Part shown: positions 10,501 through 21,855 of the stretch, piece by piece
How positions within the stretch are numbered: position 1 is the stretch's first letter
How the letters are laid out: the number at the start of each line of letters is the position of its first letter
Assembly (NCBI GenBank): GCA_026874595.1
Contig: CM049322.1
Coordinates: 22,915,400 to 22,979,399 of the forward strand
Direction of reading: 5' to 3'
DNA length: 64,000 bases
DNA from: Sipunculus nudus
Lineage: Eukaryota > Annelida > Sipuncula > Golfingiida > Sipunculidae
Program-made: the position numbers and the translations under genes
The notes under the pieces: generated by a model
What the model was told of the DNA's origin: nothing
What the model saw: the letters and a program-made list of their open reading frames with translations, nothing else
Database searches by the model: none

Positions 10501-12306
10501 ACTGCTGAGATCTTCACTAACTGACTGCTGCAATGCCCCTGATGCCAGTTGCAACAGGTCCTGTTGAGGTAAACTGCTCAACTTTGAGCTGACTGAGTGT
10601 GTCCCTGATGTTGCCATAATAACTGACGATCCTTGGCTGTTGGTCACTGTTGATACTGCCATCACTGACTGCTTGCTGACTGCTGATACTGTCTCTAGGT
10701 TGGGTGTCCTTGACAGAGCCCCTGTGTTGGTCTCTGTTGATACAGCTTGCAGGTGTGACACTGTCGATATCACCTGCTTGTGGGGTAAAGTTGACACAGC
10801 TTGCAGGTGTGACAGTTTTGACACTGTTGTTGACATGTGTGACTGTTTGGCCATAGTCTGCAGATGGGACATTGCTGTCATATTGTCTGGAATTGTTGAC
10901 ACTTGTGAGTGACAGGCCACTGCTGATATTATTTCTTGGTTAGTGTTTATTGACAAACCTAGTGAGTCTGACATAGTTGAATGATGGCTAAATCTACCCA
11001 TAGTCTGTGAACTAAGTTTATTCCTGGGTTTTTCTTGGTAACAATGAGAATCTACTAAGTGTACACTTTGTCCTTCAGTGCAAGAGGAATCTGTGGTTTT
11101 GGAATGAAGATCAAAATGCTGCCTGTATTGTGGTGTTTGTGTTGATGATGTAAGAGGTGTCAATGACAGTGGTACAGTCAGTATGTTGGACGAAATACCT
11201 TGTTGTAGGAATTCATTATTAAAAATAGCGGAGGTACAAGCCACATTTGTATGGTTCTTCACATAAAGATTGACATGTTCTTCAGCAGACACTTGCTGAG
11301 GTTCAAGCCTTGATATCACTGGTAGATGTGGTATAACTGACACAGGTGGAAGTCTACTGTTAACAGGCTCAGCTTGTACATTCTGACCAAGTACTTGGTG
11401 CTCCAGGCCATGAGACAGTCTCTTATTATCATTGCCTGTATCTATAAACAGACTTGATGTCACAACAACCAGTTTACTGTACAGTTCAGCTGGTATATGA
11501 TGAAACACTGCTGTCCCTTGCCTGGTAGTTACAGGTACCTGCTGAGACAAAGCTGGCCCTTGCAGTGTACTGCCAGGATGTTTGTGAGATACTGATGGCC
11601 CTTGCAGTGTAGTACAAGGAAGCTGATGAGACACTGCCAGTGTAGAACCAGGTAGCTGGTGAGAAACTGCTGGCCCCTGCAGTGTATTACATTGTTGCTG
11701 CTCAGAAACTGCTGGCCCTTGCAGTGTAGTACCATATTGTTGCTGAGACATTGCTGGCCCTTGCAGTGTAGTACAATGTTGTTGCTGAGACATCTCTGGC
11801 CCTTGCAGTGTAGTACCATGTTGTTGCTGAGACAATGCAGGCCCTTGCAGTGTAGTACCATGTTGATGTTGAGACATCGCTGACCTTTGCAGTGTAGTAA
11901 CATGTTGATTTTGAGACATCGCGGACCCTTGCAGTGTAGTTCCATGTTGTTGCTCAGACATCGCTGACCCTTGAAGTGTTGAACCACTTGGTTGTTGATA
12001 TTTAGTACTACTGACAGCTTGAGCGTTGACTTTTGACACAGGACTACACAGGTTTTGATGCATTGCTGCATGCTGTCCTTCATAGAGTGTGCTTGGTGCT
12101 GGCTGAGTGCAGTGTACTCCATGCTGTTTTAATGACTCTACACTACAATAATTTGGTTCACTGGGATCTTGTCTTTCCTTAGAGCTTGGATCACCTGTGT
12201 ATATATAATCATGGGGATTATCCTGAGATGCTGCTGACTCACGGTACACAGAGAGATCCAGGTCACAGCTGCCCTGATTCCTGGCCTCTTCCTCATCTTG
12301 TTCCAT
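6496..12306 (-). CDS. C2H2 zinc-finger protein, three coding exons, 1178 aa
   Basis: Joining 12306-9948, 9181-9066 and 7557-6496 gives 3537 nt, exactly 1179 codons, with GT-AG boundaries and matching phases. Residues 1-787 are Ser/Thr/Gln-rich and low in complexity. They include a 14-residue repeat block and, near the exon end, a basic Ser/Lys/Arg stretch (GRRKHPGRKTRK) that could be a nuclear signal or AT-hook-like segment. Exon 2 adds a Leu-rich, possibly helical segment. Exon 3 carries ten fingers with TGE(K/R)P-type linkers, typical of sequence-specific DNA-binding nuclear regulators. The start is the first Met after an in-frame TGA within the same exon. No KRAB, SCAN, BTB or ZAD domain is visible. 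The DNA target and biological role cannot be read from the sequence. Confidence 0.88.
7558..9065 (-). other. Zinc-finger gene intron 2
   Basis: A 1508-bp intron between coding exons 2 and 3. It holds short GGACAGACGG-like repeat debris near 8033 and no other exon that I can support. Confidence 0.75.
9066..9181 (-). CDS. Zinc-finger gene, coding exon 2
   Basis: This 116-nt exon encodes residues 787-825. The acceptor is GTGTTGCAG|CC and the donor CAG|GTAACA. The product is Leu/Val/Gln-rich (VLEADQKVLQQLVKLIKQLQ), compatible with a short amphipathic or coiled-coil helix. Phase 1 entry and phase 0 exit fit both neighbours exactly. Confidence 0.85.
9182..9947 (-). other. Zinc-finger gene intron 1
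   Basis: A 766-bp AT-rich intron between coding exons 1 and 2. No additional coding sequence recognised. Confidence 0.75.
9948..12306 (-). CDS. Zinc-finger gene, coding exon 1
   Basis: Encodes residues 1-786 and the first base of codon 787. The donor reads ACGA|GTGAGT on the minus strand. Without splicing, the frame would end two codons later at 9942-9940. The start context is ACAAGGATGG. The exon is very long for a non-finger exon and is mostly Ser, Thr, Gln and His. It has two repeat blocks: 14-residue TTLQGPAMSQQQHG-like units, and looser SHLQAVST-like units around 10640-10900. Such sequence suggests a disordered activation or interaction region; this is inference. Confidence 0.88.
11540..11985 (-). 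repeat. 42-bp coding tandem repeat in the zinc-finger gene
   Basis: About eleven units of 42 bp, spaced by the word CCCTTGCAGTGTA on the plus strand, encode 14-residue units such as TTLQGPAMSQQQHG. One unit near 11637 is shortened. Because 42 is a multiple of three, copy-number change keeps the frame. This also leaves another minus-strand frame open for 197 codons. Confidence 0.9.
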
Positions 12307-12364
12307 CCTTGTCTGTCCTCAGTACAACCAGTGCTGTCAACCACATTGTTTCACTACCTGTTTC
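12307..12364 (-). other. 5' UTR part of the zinc-finger start exon
   Basis: On the minus strand a strong acceptor (TATTTTCCTTTTCAG) ends at 12365, so the exon probably starts at 12364 and an untranslated exon lies further upstream. An out-of-frame ATG at about 12344 opens a short upstream frame overlapping the main start. Confidence 0.5.
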
Positions 12365-12367
12365 CTG

Positions 12368-13510
12368 AAAAGGAAAATACAAAGTTGTTCTGTCAAGAGC
12401 ACAAATCATGTCATACAGTGTTTATAACATCTAGTTATGTTGCAGTTGCTTGTAAAGAGAGCAGTTATAGAATAGGTGCTACATTTCAGTGGAAACACAA
12501 GAAAATATGTTCTTTGTACATTTCCACATTTTAAGTGACGTAAGACTGTACAGATTCAACAAACACTATACACTACTCTAAATTAGGGGGTCTTGATCAG
12601 ATTCATACATTCAAACCTCCAACCCCCAAAAATTACCCAAAAAGGAAAGCAAAAAACTGGGATCTGGTCTACAGAAGAATACCATAGAATAATTCTTGTA
12701 AAGTTAAAAACCAATCAGTTTGAAATATGGTACAATTTGGCTGGACATTTTTCGGAGAAGAAGATTTTAAAAGATTTTTTAGCTTTTTCCCTATAAAATA
12801 TAAGAATGTGCAGTAAGAAAAAAAATAAACAAAATCCTATAGAGTTTTTCAGATGACAGATTATTTGCAAAAAATTTGGTGATGCTAGCTCCTGCCTTTT
12901 TTGAGTGGATGACGCTGCACCATCGCATAAGCTCACAGGTACACTAAAAACATTCAATATGTTTGCACAACATTCCATAAAAAAATTATAAAGCATTTCA
13001 CATATAATAACTCTGTTTGTCCATAATCCCTATGTTCACTGTGTTGTGAATTGTGTTATTTATCTACATTCCTTGACCCCTGTCTAGCCCCTTCCTTGAC
13101 CAAGTGCAGGTACCCCGGTCCCTCTAGTGCGCTGGAGCATTAATGGTCAAGTGGGGGGGGGGGGTATGGGCACAGGAAGGAGGCTTCTTCCTTCAACCAA
13201 CCTCCCCCCCCCCCCCCCCCTTCAAAGGATGGCCTAGATCTATATGCAAAGTAGCTAGTGGTCTGTAACACAAACAATTCTTATTTAATTGTTCTTTCTT
13301 GTTATCATCAGAGCACCCAAGGTGGAGAGTTTTCCCTTTAAAGTTTGGTCTGATCTGACCAAAGTGGTTCAGTCCACGATATTCAGCGTGAGCATATGCA
13401 ATAATCCCTATACACAAAAAACAGGTTTGTTGACATAGCTGGGACATAAATTGTAACATAATGTTCAGTATGTATAAAAATACTGGCTCCTTCAAGAAAA
13501 CCAGATTATT
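12368..13510. other. Probable upstream intron or flank of the zinc-finger gene
   Basis: AT-rich sequence with a G run near 13145 and a C run near 13203. No coding sequence recognised. Confidence 0.4.
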
Positions 13511-13515
13511 GTTAC

Positions 13516-13620
13516 CTCCATCGGCACTTGTGTACAGCCTGGTAAGGCATGCTGGGAAGGCTTTTGAGGGTCTTTTCTTGGGTGACGTCATGGGGATCTA
13601 TGAAGAAACCACCATAGTTT
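13516..13620 (-). promoter_or_regulatory. Candidate promoter or first exon of the zinc-finger gene
   Basis: It contains a palindromic cAMP-response-type site TGACGTCA (13583-13590) and GCATGCTGGGAAGG (13547-13560), whose minus-strand form CCTTCCCAGCATGC resembles the ZNF143 promoter motif. A minus-strand ATG at 13591 opens 25 codons (MTSPKKRPSKAFPAC...) up to a donor-like GGAG|GTAACA at 13516. Spliced to 12364 this frame would stop after a few codons, so it would be leader sequence. All of this is inference. Confidence 0.35.
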
Positions 13621-13904
13621 GGGTTTTATTAAGGAATTTGCATAGATCCTTGTTTTAATATGAATGGGATTAACTTTTGGGATTTTGTCAAATCAGTGGG
13701 GAAACTCTCCACAACAGGTGTAAGGACTCCATTCCTGAATGCTGTCATGTGATATCTGAAATGAGAGAGAGAACTGAAAGAACAATTATTATAAACATAG
13801 TAACATACAATGATATGATCGTTGACCAGGTCTTAATCCAGCAACTGCTCATCTGGAATTAATGAGAGATATATGAGTATCACAGGAGATAACCAAAAAT
13901 TGGC

Positions 13905-14755
13905 TTATGGACAACAGCTTAATCACAAAGAGCCGTACTTGCCCTGTCTGTTACAAAAGTATGAGGTTAAGTTTCCTTTAGCAATGCAGATTGTAGCAAT
14001 AGGTATCAGGGGCATTGTTAACATAGAAAGCAAAACCACATAACATAAAGTTGTCCATCAAATATGGCATGAGGTTCGCTGTGTCAAAGATGACCCTTGA
14101 AAAAATATTATTATTAGCCTACTTCTGGACAGCAGGAATGTCCCACAATCAAATTATGTATGAGACTGGGTGCAGTCAAAATACTGTGATGGACTGCTTG
14201 AGTTTTTGCAGAGAATTTTGTGAGGAGACCCTGTTACAGGAGGTGAGCAAGGGATCCAGATAGTGGGAACCTGGTGAATCCAGGTGCAAGTACCATCATG
14301 TGCAAGGGGGGTGGGTGTTTGGAGGCTGTGAAAAAATAATAAAAAAATACTTTCCATGTTAGTAGTGCCAAACAGGAGCTTGGACACTTTAATTAAAATC
14401 ATCCAGAAATACATAGTTCCTGGTTCCATCATTCATCCAGATTGTTGGCAGTCATATGATAAATTAACAGATTTGGAATACACACATCACACTGTGAACC
14501 ATAGCAAAACATTCAAGAACAAAGATACCAGTTGCAACACAAACACTTTAGAAGGAACATGGCCAATGGTGAAACACAGCTTAACAGTGCCTAGAATAGG
14601 GGTGAAAGAAGAGCTTTTGCCAGGGTTACTGGGTGTCAATATGTGGGGCGAAAGAAATTGTGGTGGAAATCTGTTTGAAGATTTCATGCGAGATGCAGGC
14701 ATAATCTACAGCAGTAAATGGGACAAATGCACTTGTAAATTTTGTAGCTAACACT
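13905..14755 (+). pseudogene. Merlin/IS1016-type (ISXO2-like) transposase pseudogene
   Basis: The pieces follow the family order. First is a zinc-ribbon half RTCPVCYKSMRLS (about 13930-13970), then SIKYGMRFAVSKMTLEKILL with LAYFWTAGMSHNQI (14051-14260). A WVFGGCEK strand follows in another frame (about 14290-14350), then PNRSLDTLIKIIQKY, IIHPDCWQSYDKL and the NTLEGTWPMVKHSL block (14356-14700). At least two frameshifts or stops separate them. The intact enzyme would be a DDE-type transposase that moves a Merlin DNA transposon. I found no terminal inverted repeats. Confidence 0.8.
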
Positions 14756-15441
14756 TGATTATGCCGATTACTTCTTTGACATACTGTGTTTTTTAAACTA
14801 AGATAAGTTATATTTATATTTATAATGAGCATAAAACTAATTATACAATAAAATTAGAGAAATACTTAAATATAAGAATAGGGAGTTATTAAAAAAATCT
14901 GGAGATAGCAGTTGCTTTCTTTCACCTTTTAAAAGTGAAAGGGGATATCAAAAGGACATTTCGTTAAGGTTCCGTTTGTTAAGTGGGGGTTGCTTGAGCA
15001 GAGGATAATCCATTTAAAGTGACAAAAGGGGATTTCCAAATATAAAGTCTGGATGCTCATTGGTCAATGTAATGTCAATGAGTGCACTGATACAGGTGGA
15101 CTTTTGTAAAATGTAAATGGGAAAGGTCGTAAAGCAGAAGTAGGATGTCATAATGGCCATATGCAGGCTTAACCTGCAGCATTTAGAATCCATATTGCGA
15201 CACCCTTATATTACTTCAGATATAATTAATATGTAAAAAATATGGATGAAATTGTGAAAAGTATAATTAAAACATATTAACTACAAATGAAATAGCTTTT
15301 ATGCAGATAGTATATTCTTTATTTAACACTTTTCTGGTCTGAGGTAATAATCAACATGATGACTGCCAAGAGTTGATTTTTTTATTGATTTGCTGTGTGG
15401 GCTTCTGGAGGGAAATTATTGTGAAGAAGGTAGGTGTACCA
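14756..15441. other. Spacer, nothing recognised
   Basis: AT-rich spacer between the Merlin pseudogene and the solo LTR; no coding or repeat structure that I can support. Confidence 0.4.
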
Positions 15442-15445
15442 GTAT

Positions 15446-16089
15446 TGTTACGGGTGTCTCTTTTATTTTTATGAAGCAGTCTTGCATGTGTCTGTGTAAT
15501 GCTAGCATTGTCAGTTGCCATGGGAGACGTGCAAGCTAGCCCGGCCCACGTGTGGGGTCTGACATGTAGAAACACAGCGTTCTTTGTTCTAGTATGTTCT
15601 TTGGGCATGTATTATGTATTGTTGGGTTCTTTTGGATTGTTAGTGAAATGGAGAGTTCTCGGCTTGAGGTGAAAAGTTATAAATAAGGGGCTGTGTTTAG
15701 AGCCGGGAGAGAGGAGAGAGAAATATTCTAGCGGACATGGAAGAGTGTGAGTCAGTTTTGGGACCTATCTGATAATTGCAGTAGTTACAGGGATTCTACG
15801 AACTCTATGCACCACTGTGACAATGGTGGTATCCAGGTACTGTACACTTTATTTATTATACTGTGTAATTGTATTGATTTGCTGTTGTACTGTTGTTATA
15901 CTGTGTAATTGTATTGATTTAGTGTATAGTAATGTTAGGATTAATTGTTAACAAAAACCACCAACTTCTTTATTCATTCCCCGAGACATTTCAAGCTGCC
16001 TAGTGTTACAGAATCTGATGTTTTTATCTCCATAACAAAATTTTTGCTCATCACGACTATGTGATCTGTTGATATAAGGTTCCGTAACA
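15446..16089 (+). mobile_element. Solo LTR of an LTR retrotransposon
   Basis: The 644-bp block begins TGTTACGG and ends CCGTAACA, an 8-bp inverted TG...CA end pair, and is flanked by GTAT on both sides (15442-15445 and 16090-16093). A TATA-like TATAAATAAGG lies at 15678-15688, followed by a GA-rich leader-like stretch. No gag or pol lies beside it, so the internal region was probably lost by LTR-LTR recombination. The superfamily is not determined; a 4-bp duplication fits Ty3/Gypsy or Bel/Pao. Confidence 0.75.
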
Positions 16090-16093
16090 GTAT

Positions 16094-16744
16094 CTACATA
16101 CTGATTATTGATTAATAATGTAAAATAAACATAAAAACTATAGCTTCATGCATCTATTTGCCCCGAGTCTAGAATTCAGGCTGCTGTTTAGGACATGTTG
16201 AGACACAACTGATACATGTGAAACTATGAAATAATAAATCCAACTTACTCCTTTGTACATTAATGGTATCCTATATCTCTCTCATGTATCTCTTACCCTG
16301 CAATAATGTACAATTTATCCTTTCTTCGTGGGATTCAACAGGCTCATATCCGTCATGATTCCTCCCTCTGCTTGTTTACACCACAACTTCACAGAGCTTC
16401 ACAACTGCATGTTAATTACTGTTATGTGTACTAACAAGTGACCCATGGGTCATGACACTCAGCTGACTGGGAAGAGATTCGCAAAAGGAAATTTTATCAT
16501 CAGAATGGTAGTATATACCCATTCAACTGAAGCATCAAACAGATTAACCAACAGGCCAAGATTTAGTCTGTATTTATATATCTCAAAAATAGAGAAAATT
16601 GTGTAAACTTTTAAAACTAGAATACGGGTAACCGACAAGTGACTACATGTATCTGCCAAAATCGGATAGTGAGGCATGGATTGAGTGGCAAGGGGAAATA
16701 GAGTGAGGTATGTTGCATATTAGCATGGATGTCTGCAGCCTAAA
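16094..16744. other. Spacer with one GACCCATGGGTC motif
   Basis: No gene seen. The 12-bp palindrome GACCCATGGGTC at 16440-16451 is followed by ACTCAGCTG, as in the copies near 19736 and 21866. Confidence 0.5.
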
Positions 16745-17790
16745 TGTGTATGTAGGTTGTGCCACCTACCACAGATCCAGAAAGCTGTCCAAGTTGTATA
16801 CACCTGCAAAATTTTAGGCAGAAAAGTCAAACCACTACATGTATATGAGCGATTTTTGCCCATGGCAGACAAACAGACAAACACTGTGCAAAAATCTTTG
16901 CAGGTAACCCCTCCAGTTTTGTGTATGATAAAGACCTATGTGAGATCTAAACACATGCACAATTTTGGCCCAATCGGTCAAATGGTTCCTGAGATATGAG
17001 CTTGGATGTGTGCAGCGTTAACTAGAATGTAGGTGGCATCTGTCATAAAATCAAGAAAGCTGTCCACGATGTATAAACCTGCAAAATTTTAGGCAGTTAT
17101 GTCGAACCACTACAGAGAAATGAGTGATTTTAGGCCACGGCAGACTAACAGACAGACGCTGTGCAAACATTGTTACAGGTGGCGCCACCATTTTTTGTGT
17201 ATGTTACAGAGCTATCAAAGGGCTACATTTGTATAAATTTTATTTCCTGATCGGTCAAACGGTTCCCGAGATATAAGCTTGGATGTCATCAGCGTGAACG
17301 TGAACGTAGGTGGCGCCACCTGTCATAAAATCGAGAAAGCTATCCAGGATGTATACGCATGACGAATTTCAGGTGAATTAGTCAATTCACTGCAGAGATA
17401 TGAGTGATTTTAACCCCAGGCAGATGAACAGATGGACACTGTGCAAACATGGTTGCAGGTGGCTCCACCTTTTGTTGTGTATGTTATAAAGCTATCCCAG
17501 GGCTACATTTGTGTAAAAAATTTTTCCGGATCGGTCAAACGGTTCCAGAGATATAAGGGTTTATGTGTGGAAACAGACGCACAAACGGACGCTGGGCAGA
17601 GACGAAAGGTCAGAGGTCAAGGTCACTTGGTTAGGCACCAGTTCACATGTGACCCGATAATTTGTGTAAGTTTCGGAAAAATCTGTCCAGTAGTCTCAGA
17701 GGAGTTCTCCGGAAACGAACGCGGCGGCGGCGGCGGCGGAACCCGGTCAAAAACATAGTATCCGCAAAACTTCGTTTTGGCGGATACAAA
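16745..17790 (-). repeat. Tandem-unit element family A with hairpin end
   Basis: About three units of 275-280 bp. The word GAGTGATTTT or GAGCGATTTT followed by GGCAGA recurs near 16850, 17124 and 17403. Each unit contains versions of GTAGGTGGCGCCACC and GATCGGTCAAACGGTTCC. The right end is a (CGG)n run (about 17720) and a hairpin at 17757-17787. No protein is encoded. Confidence 0.75.
17757..17787. repeat. Terminal hairpin of family A
   Basis: GTATCCGCAAAAC, a TTC loop, and GTTTTGGCGGATAC form a near-perfect stem with one bulged base. Confidence 0.8.
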
Positions 17791-19517
17791 TAGAGGTGGC
17801 ACACCCAGTCTGCAGAAACTGATGGAACAGCTCATGATCAATATGTATGCCGAAAATCATGACCATCAGTGTTGTAGTTATTGAAATACTGCAGTTTTTG
17901 TATCAAATTTTCCATTATTCAAGGGGGGGGGGGTATTTTGGACCCATACAGCTTAAAGATATTGGGTAACAGAGACCTAATTTCAAGTTTCCATGGAGAC
18001 TTTTCATGGGTCTCCCTGTGTGTCAAGAATGAAGATTCTTGGTCCAGTTTTTATGATTTGTGCCCTGTTAACAGATGTTCATATCTTTAAAGGTCTCAAA
18101 AATACCGGAAAATTTCGTAAAAAAAAAAAACGAACAAATACAGGTGGTGCCACCAGTCTGCAGAAACTTATGAAACACTCCATGATCAATATCCATGCAA
18201 ACAATTATGGTTATCTCTGCATTAGTTGTTCAGATACTTTAGCTTTTGTATCATAGTCAAATTTTCCATTATTCTGAGCTGTACTTTGGAGTGCCATAGC
18301 TCAAAGGATATGGGTAACAGAGACCAAATTTCAGGTTTCCATGGAGACTTATCATGGGTCTCCCTGTGTGTCAAGAACGAAGATTCTAGGTCAATCGTTA
18401 CGATTTGTACCCTGTTGACAGATAACTACATCCTTAAAAGTCTCAAAAATGGAGAAAACAATTCGTGAACATTGAAAAATACAGGTGGCGCCACCAGTCT
18501 GCACAAACTGATGAAACATCTCATGATCAATATGTATGTCGAAAATCATGACCATCAGTGATGTAGTCAATGAGATATTGAAGTTTTTGTATGAAACTTT
18601 TGACTATTCTGGGGGGTAATTTTGGGCCCCATAGCTCGAAGGATATGGGTAACAGAGACCTAATTTCTAGTTTCCATGGAGACTTTTCATAGGTCTCTCA
18701 GTGTGTCAAGAATGAAGATTCTAGGTCCAGTCGTTACGATTTGTGCCACGCTAACAGATGTCAGCATCCTCAAAGGTCTCAAAAATAGAGGAAAAAATCG
18801 TAAAAAATCAAACAGTACAGGTGGCGCCACCAGTCTGCAGGAACTGATAGAACATCTCATGATCAATATGTATGCCAAAAATGAAGACCATCAGTGATGT
18901 AGTTATTGAGATATTGAAGTTTTTGTATGAAATTTGTTACTATTCTGGGGGGTACTTTGGGGCCCCATAGCTCGAAGGATATGGGTAACAGAGACCTAAT
19001 TTCTGGTTTCCAAGGAGATTTTTCATGGACCTCTCAGTGTGTCAAAAATTAAGATTCTAAGTCCAGTCTTTATGATTTGTGCCTTGTTAACAGATGTTCA
19101 CATTTTTAAAGGTCTCAAAAATAGAGAAAAAAATTCGTAAAAAATCGAAAAATACAGGTGGCACCACCAGTCTGCAGGAAGTGATGTAACATCTCATGAT
19201 CAATATGTATGCCAAAAATCATGACCATCAGTCAAGTAGTTAATGAGATATTGAAGTTTTTGTATGAAATTTTTGACTTTTCTGGGGGGTACTTTGGGGC
19301 CACATAGCTCGAAGGATATGGGTAACAGAGACCTAATTTCTGGTTTCCAAGGAGATTTTTTATGGACCTCTCAGAATCCCAAGTTAAAAGGTTCTAGGTC
19401 CAGCGGTTACGATTTGTGCCTGGTTAACGGACGGACAGACGGACAGACGGAAAGACGGACGACGGACAAAGAGTGATCGCTATAGCTCAGATGACTTTCA
19501 GTCAGCTGAGCTAAAAA
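17791..19517 (-). repeat. Tandem-unit element family B with hairpin end
   Basis: Five units of about 336-348 bp. GTCTGCAGAAACTGATG or a close variant recurs near 17809, 18157, 18496, 18832 and 19169, each after CAGGTGG(C/T)GCCACCA. The right end carries GGACGGACAGACGG repeats and the hairpin TAGCTCAGATGACT-TTC-AGTCAGCTGAGCTA (about 19482-19513). Confidence 0.8.
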
Positions 19518-19733
19518 CTGAATTTCTCATTACAGGTGCCCCACCAGAGGGAGACAGATGCACATGACAGACATGAACAAAAGACAAGAAACCAGAGAGA
19601 CATAGACACCAATAGTTTTCTTTGTTGACTAAAACTCAGTGGCTCTAACAGAGGCCTGAATTTTAGACTTGCTCCATATACTCTGCCTGTTAGGCTGCAG
19701 CCCACGTTCTACGGTCCCCCTAAACACCAACAA

Positions 19734-20360
19734 GGGACCCATGGGTCACGGCGCTCAGCTGTTATATATGATAAAAAAATATGGTTTTGAAATGAGGCAC
19801 ATGCTGGTTTTGTGTGGAAATAAATAAAAGACCCATCGCTATAGCCCAGCATGACTGAAAGTCAGCTGAGCTAATAAGCTGTATTATGAGTTGTTGGTGT
19901 TTAGCTTTTGTATGATTTTGATAGTTTCTTTGGAGACAGGGAAGAGATTGATTTCATTTATTTTATTAACAAATGGAGTGCTACTGTCATACAGATTTTG
20001 ACTCACCCTATATAACTTTTAAGCAGCACATATTAGATAAGAGTTTAACAATTTATTAAAATTTAATAACAAATTTTGTGCCAAATATAATTTTTATTAA
20101 AAATTATAAGTGAATCATATGATTTTTTAAAATAAAATATAACTGAAATGATTATTAAAATAATATTATAGAATATATTCATGAATGCATTCATCAATAC
20201 ATTTTGAAAGTATTTGCACTGGTATTCAAATTCCCATTCTTATGCAAGAAATTTTATAATGGAGTACATGTTCATATTCAAATACATTTACAAAGTATTT
20301 GCACCATGTCTGGTATTTATTCAGTTTTAGCCAAACAATGATGTTGAGAATCAAGAATAT
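19734..20360. repeat. Copy of the 3811-4430 repeat
   Basis: It begins AAGGGACCCATGGGTC and continues with TTATATATGATAAAAAAATA, closely matching 3815-4430. A second hairpin remnant (AGTCAGCTGAGCTAATAA, about 19859) interrupts it. Confidence 0.75.
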
Positions 20361-20429
20361 AAACAAAGGACCCATGGGTCACGGCGCCCAAGTTTGAAAT
20401 TTTTGCAAATGCAAAATATGAAAAATATT

Positions 20430-21855
20430 CTATTGTAATGTTTTTCATTTATATAAGCATATGAGAAGCTAAGAGGAAAGGAGCCTTCCTACTTGGTTAT
20501 ACTAAAGTTCTAAATATATGATTGCAAACTAATACTCTGACAAGACTGTCATGAAGAAAAACAGTAAAAGTTTTGAGATACTGTGATGCATATGAAAAAT
20601 TTACAGATGGACAGGCAAGTGGACAGAATGGACTAATACCTTTATTTCACTTTTAAGGGAATAATGCATTTAAGTTTATATATAAGCCAATTTTTAAGCA
20701 TATCCACTTTTTCCATTAATAGTTTTTATCTGATTCATTTTTTTTTATTTACAAGTGTTAAAAATTTGTAATAAAAAACTGAAAATATAAGTTAAAATAT
20801 TAGAATTCTAAGTTGCAATCATTATATATCCAGATTGTAGCTCATATTGGGTCATATTATGCATACACATATATTTTATTATTTTAAAATCAAATGTTTA
20901 AACTGAATTTAAAAGAAAATAATGCCACAACATGGCATCTACAAGTTTATTCCTTGAATCCCTATTAAAAAGTTTTGCACATTGGAGTTTTCAGTACATG
21001 CTTGATTTTATTCACCAAAATAAAATAAAAGATTCCGTAAATTTGATAAAATAAAAACATCTTTTCAAATAAAGTATACACACTGTTGGTTGAATGAGGG
21101 ACAAACAATATCATTATGCTAATTACAATCTCAGCTATAATTAATTACTGGAATTAATAGTCAATTTCACACCTGGTGATGTTTTACTCTTCTGAAGTAA
21201 AGCATTACTTATCTGATGAACATCCACACTTTCATAGCAATACATCACTTTGTGGACACAATTAAATGTGCACTTTAATCATTGTAACCCTGGTGGTACA
21301 ATACAAAATCTAAAATGTAGCATAGCCAAGAATAAAATAAAATACAGAAAATTATAACATTCATCTAGTTTCTGCACCAGCTGGGGGAGGGGGGGGGGAG
21401 TGCAGGGCAGAGGGGAAGCCTGCTAGTAGTGGCCAAGCTGCGCTAAGGCAAGCTGCCTGGGGTGGGTTACATAATGCAAGTGAAGGTTGTACTACTAGGT
21501 GGGCTAGATGTAAAAAACACTTGACATGGTGTATGAAAACTTGAATAAAAGCTACTCTTTTCAAACAATTCCTTTGAAATTTCAGACTTTAAAAGATTGA
21601 AACCTTATGTATATATGCTGTGAAAATTAAATCAACAGTGCTTACATGGAAAATTAAATCAACAGTGCCAAAGTTGGACAAAATTTAAGGTATTGATTTT
21701 TTATTTATGCTAATAACTTGAAAAATTTGCAAAATTCAGATCTAATTTTTGGTAAACAATTGAATCTTGATTAAATAAAGTTCTATTCCTGAAGTAAAAG
21801 GCTCCAGCTTCAGCAATTCTCATGTAAAGTGAGCAAATATATTTCCTGATTTTTA
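20430..21855 (+). repeat. 1.4-kb direct duplication, copy 1
   Basis: It matches 22505-23895 with few changes over its whole length, including the G run near 21390. No gene is present; small open stretches are not conserved between copies. Confidence 0.75.

Noticed and set aside
11529-12122. 197-codon minus-strand frame overlapping the zinc-finger exon
   Set aside because: It stays open because the 42-bp repeat has a period divisible by three; the other frame continues far beyond the repeat and splices correctly to the fingers.
13143-13220. G run and C run as a hairpin terminator
   Set aside because: Homopolymer runs are common throughout this window and there is no bacterial-type transcription unit.
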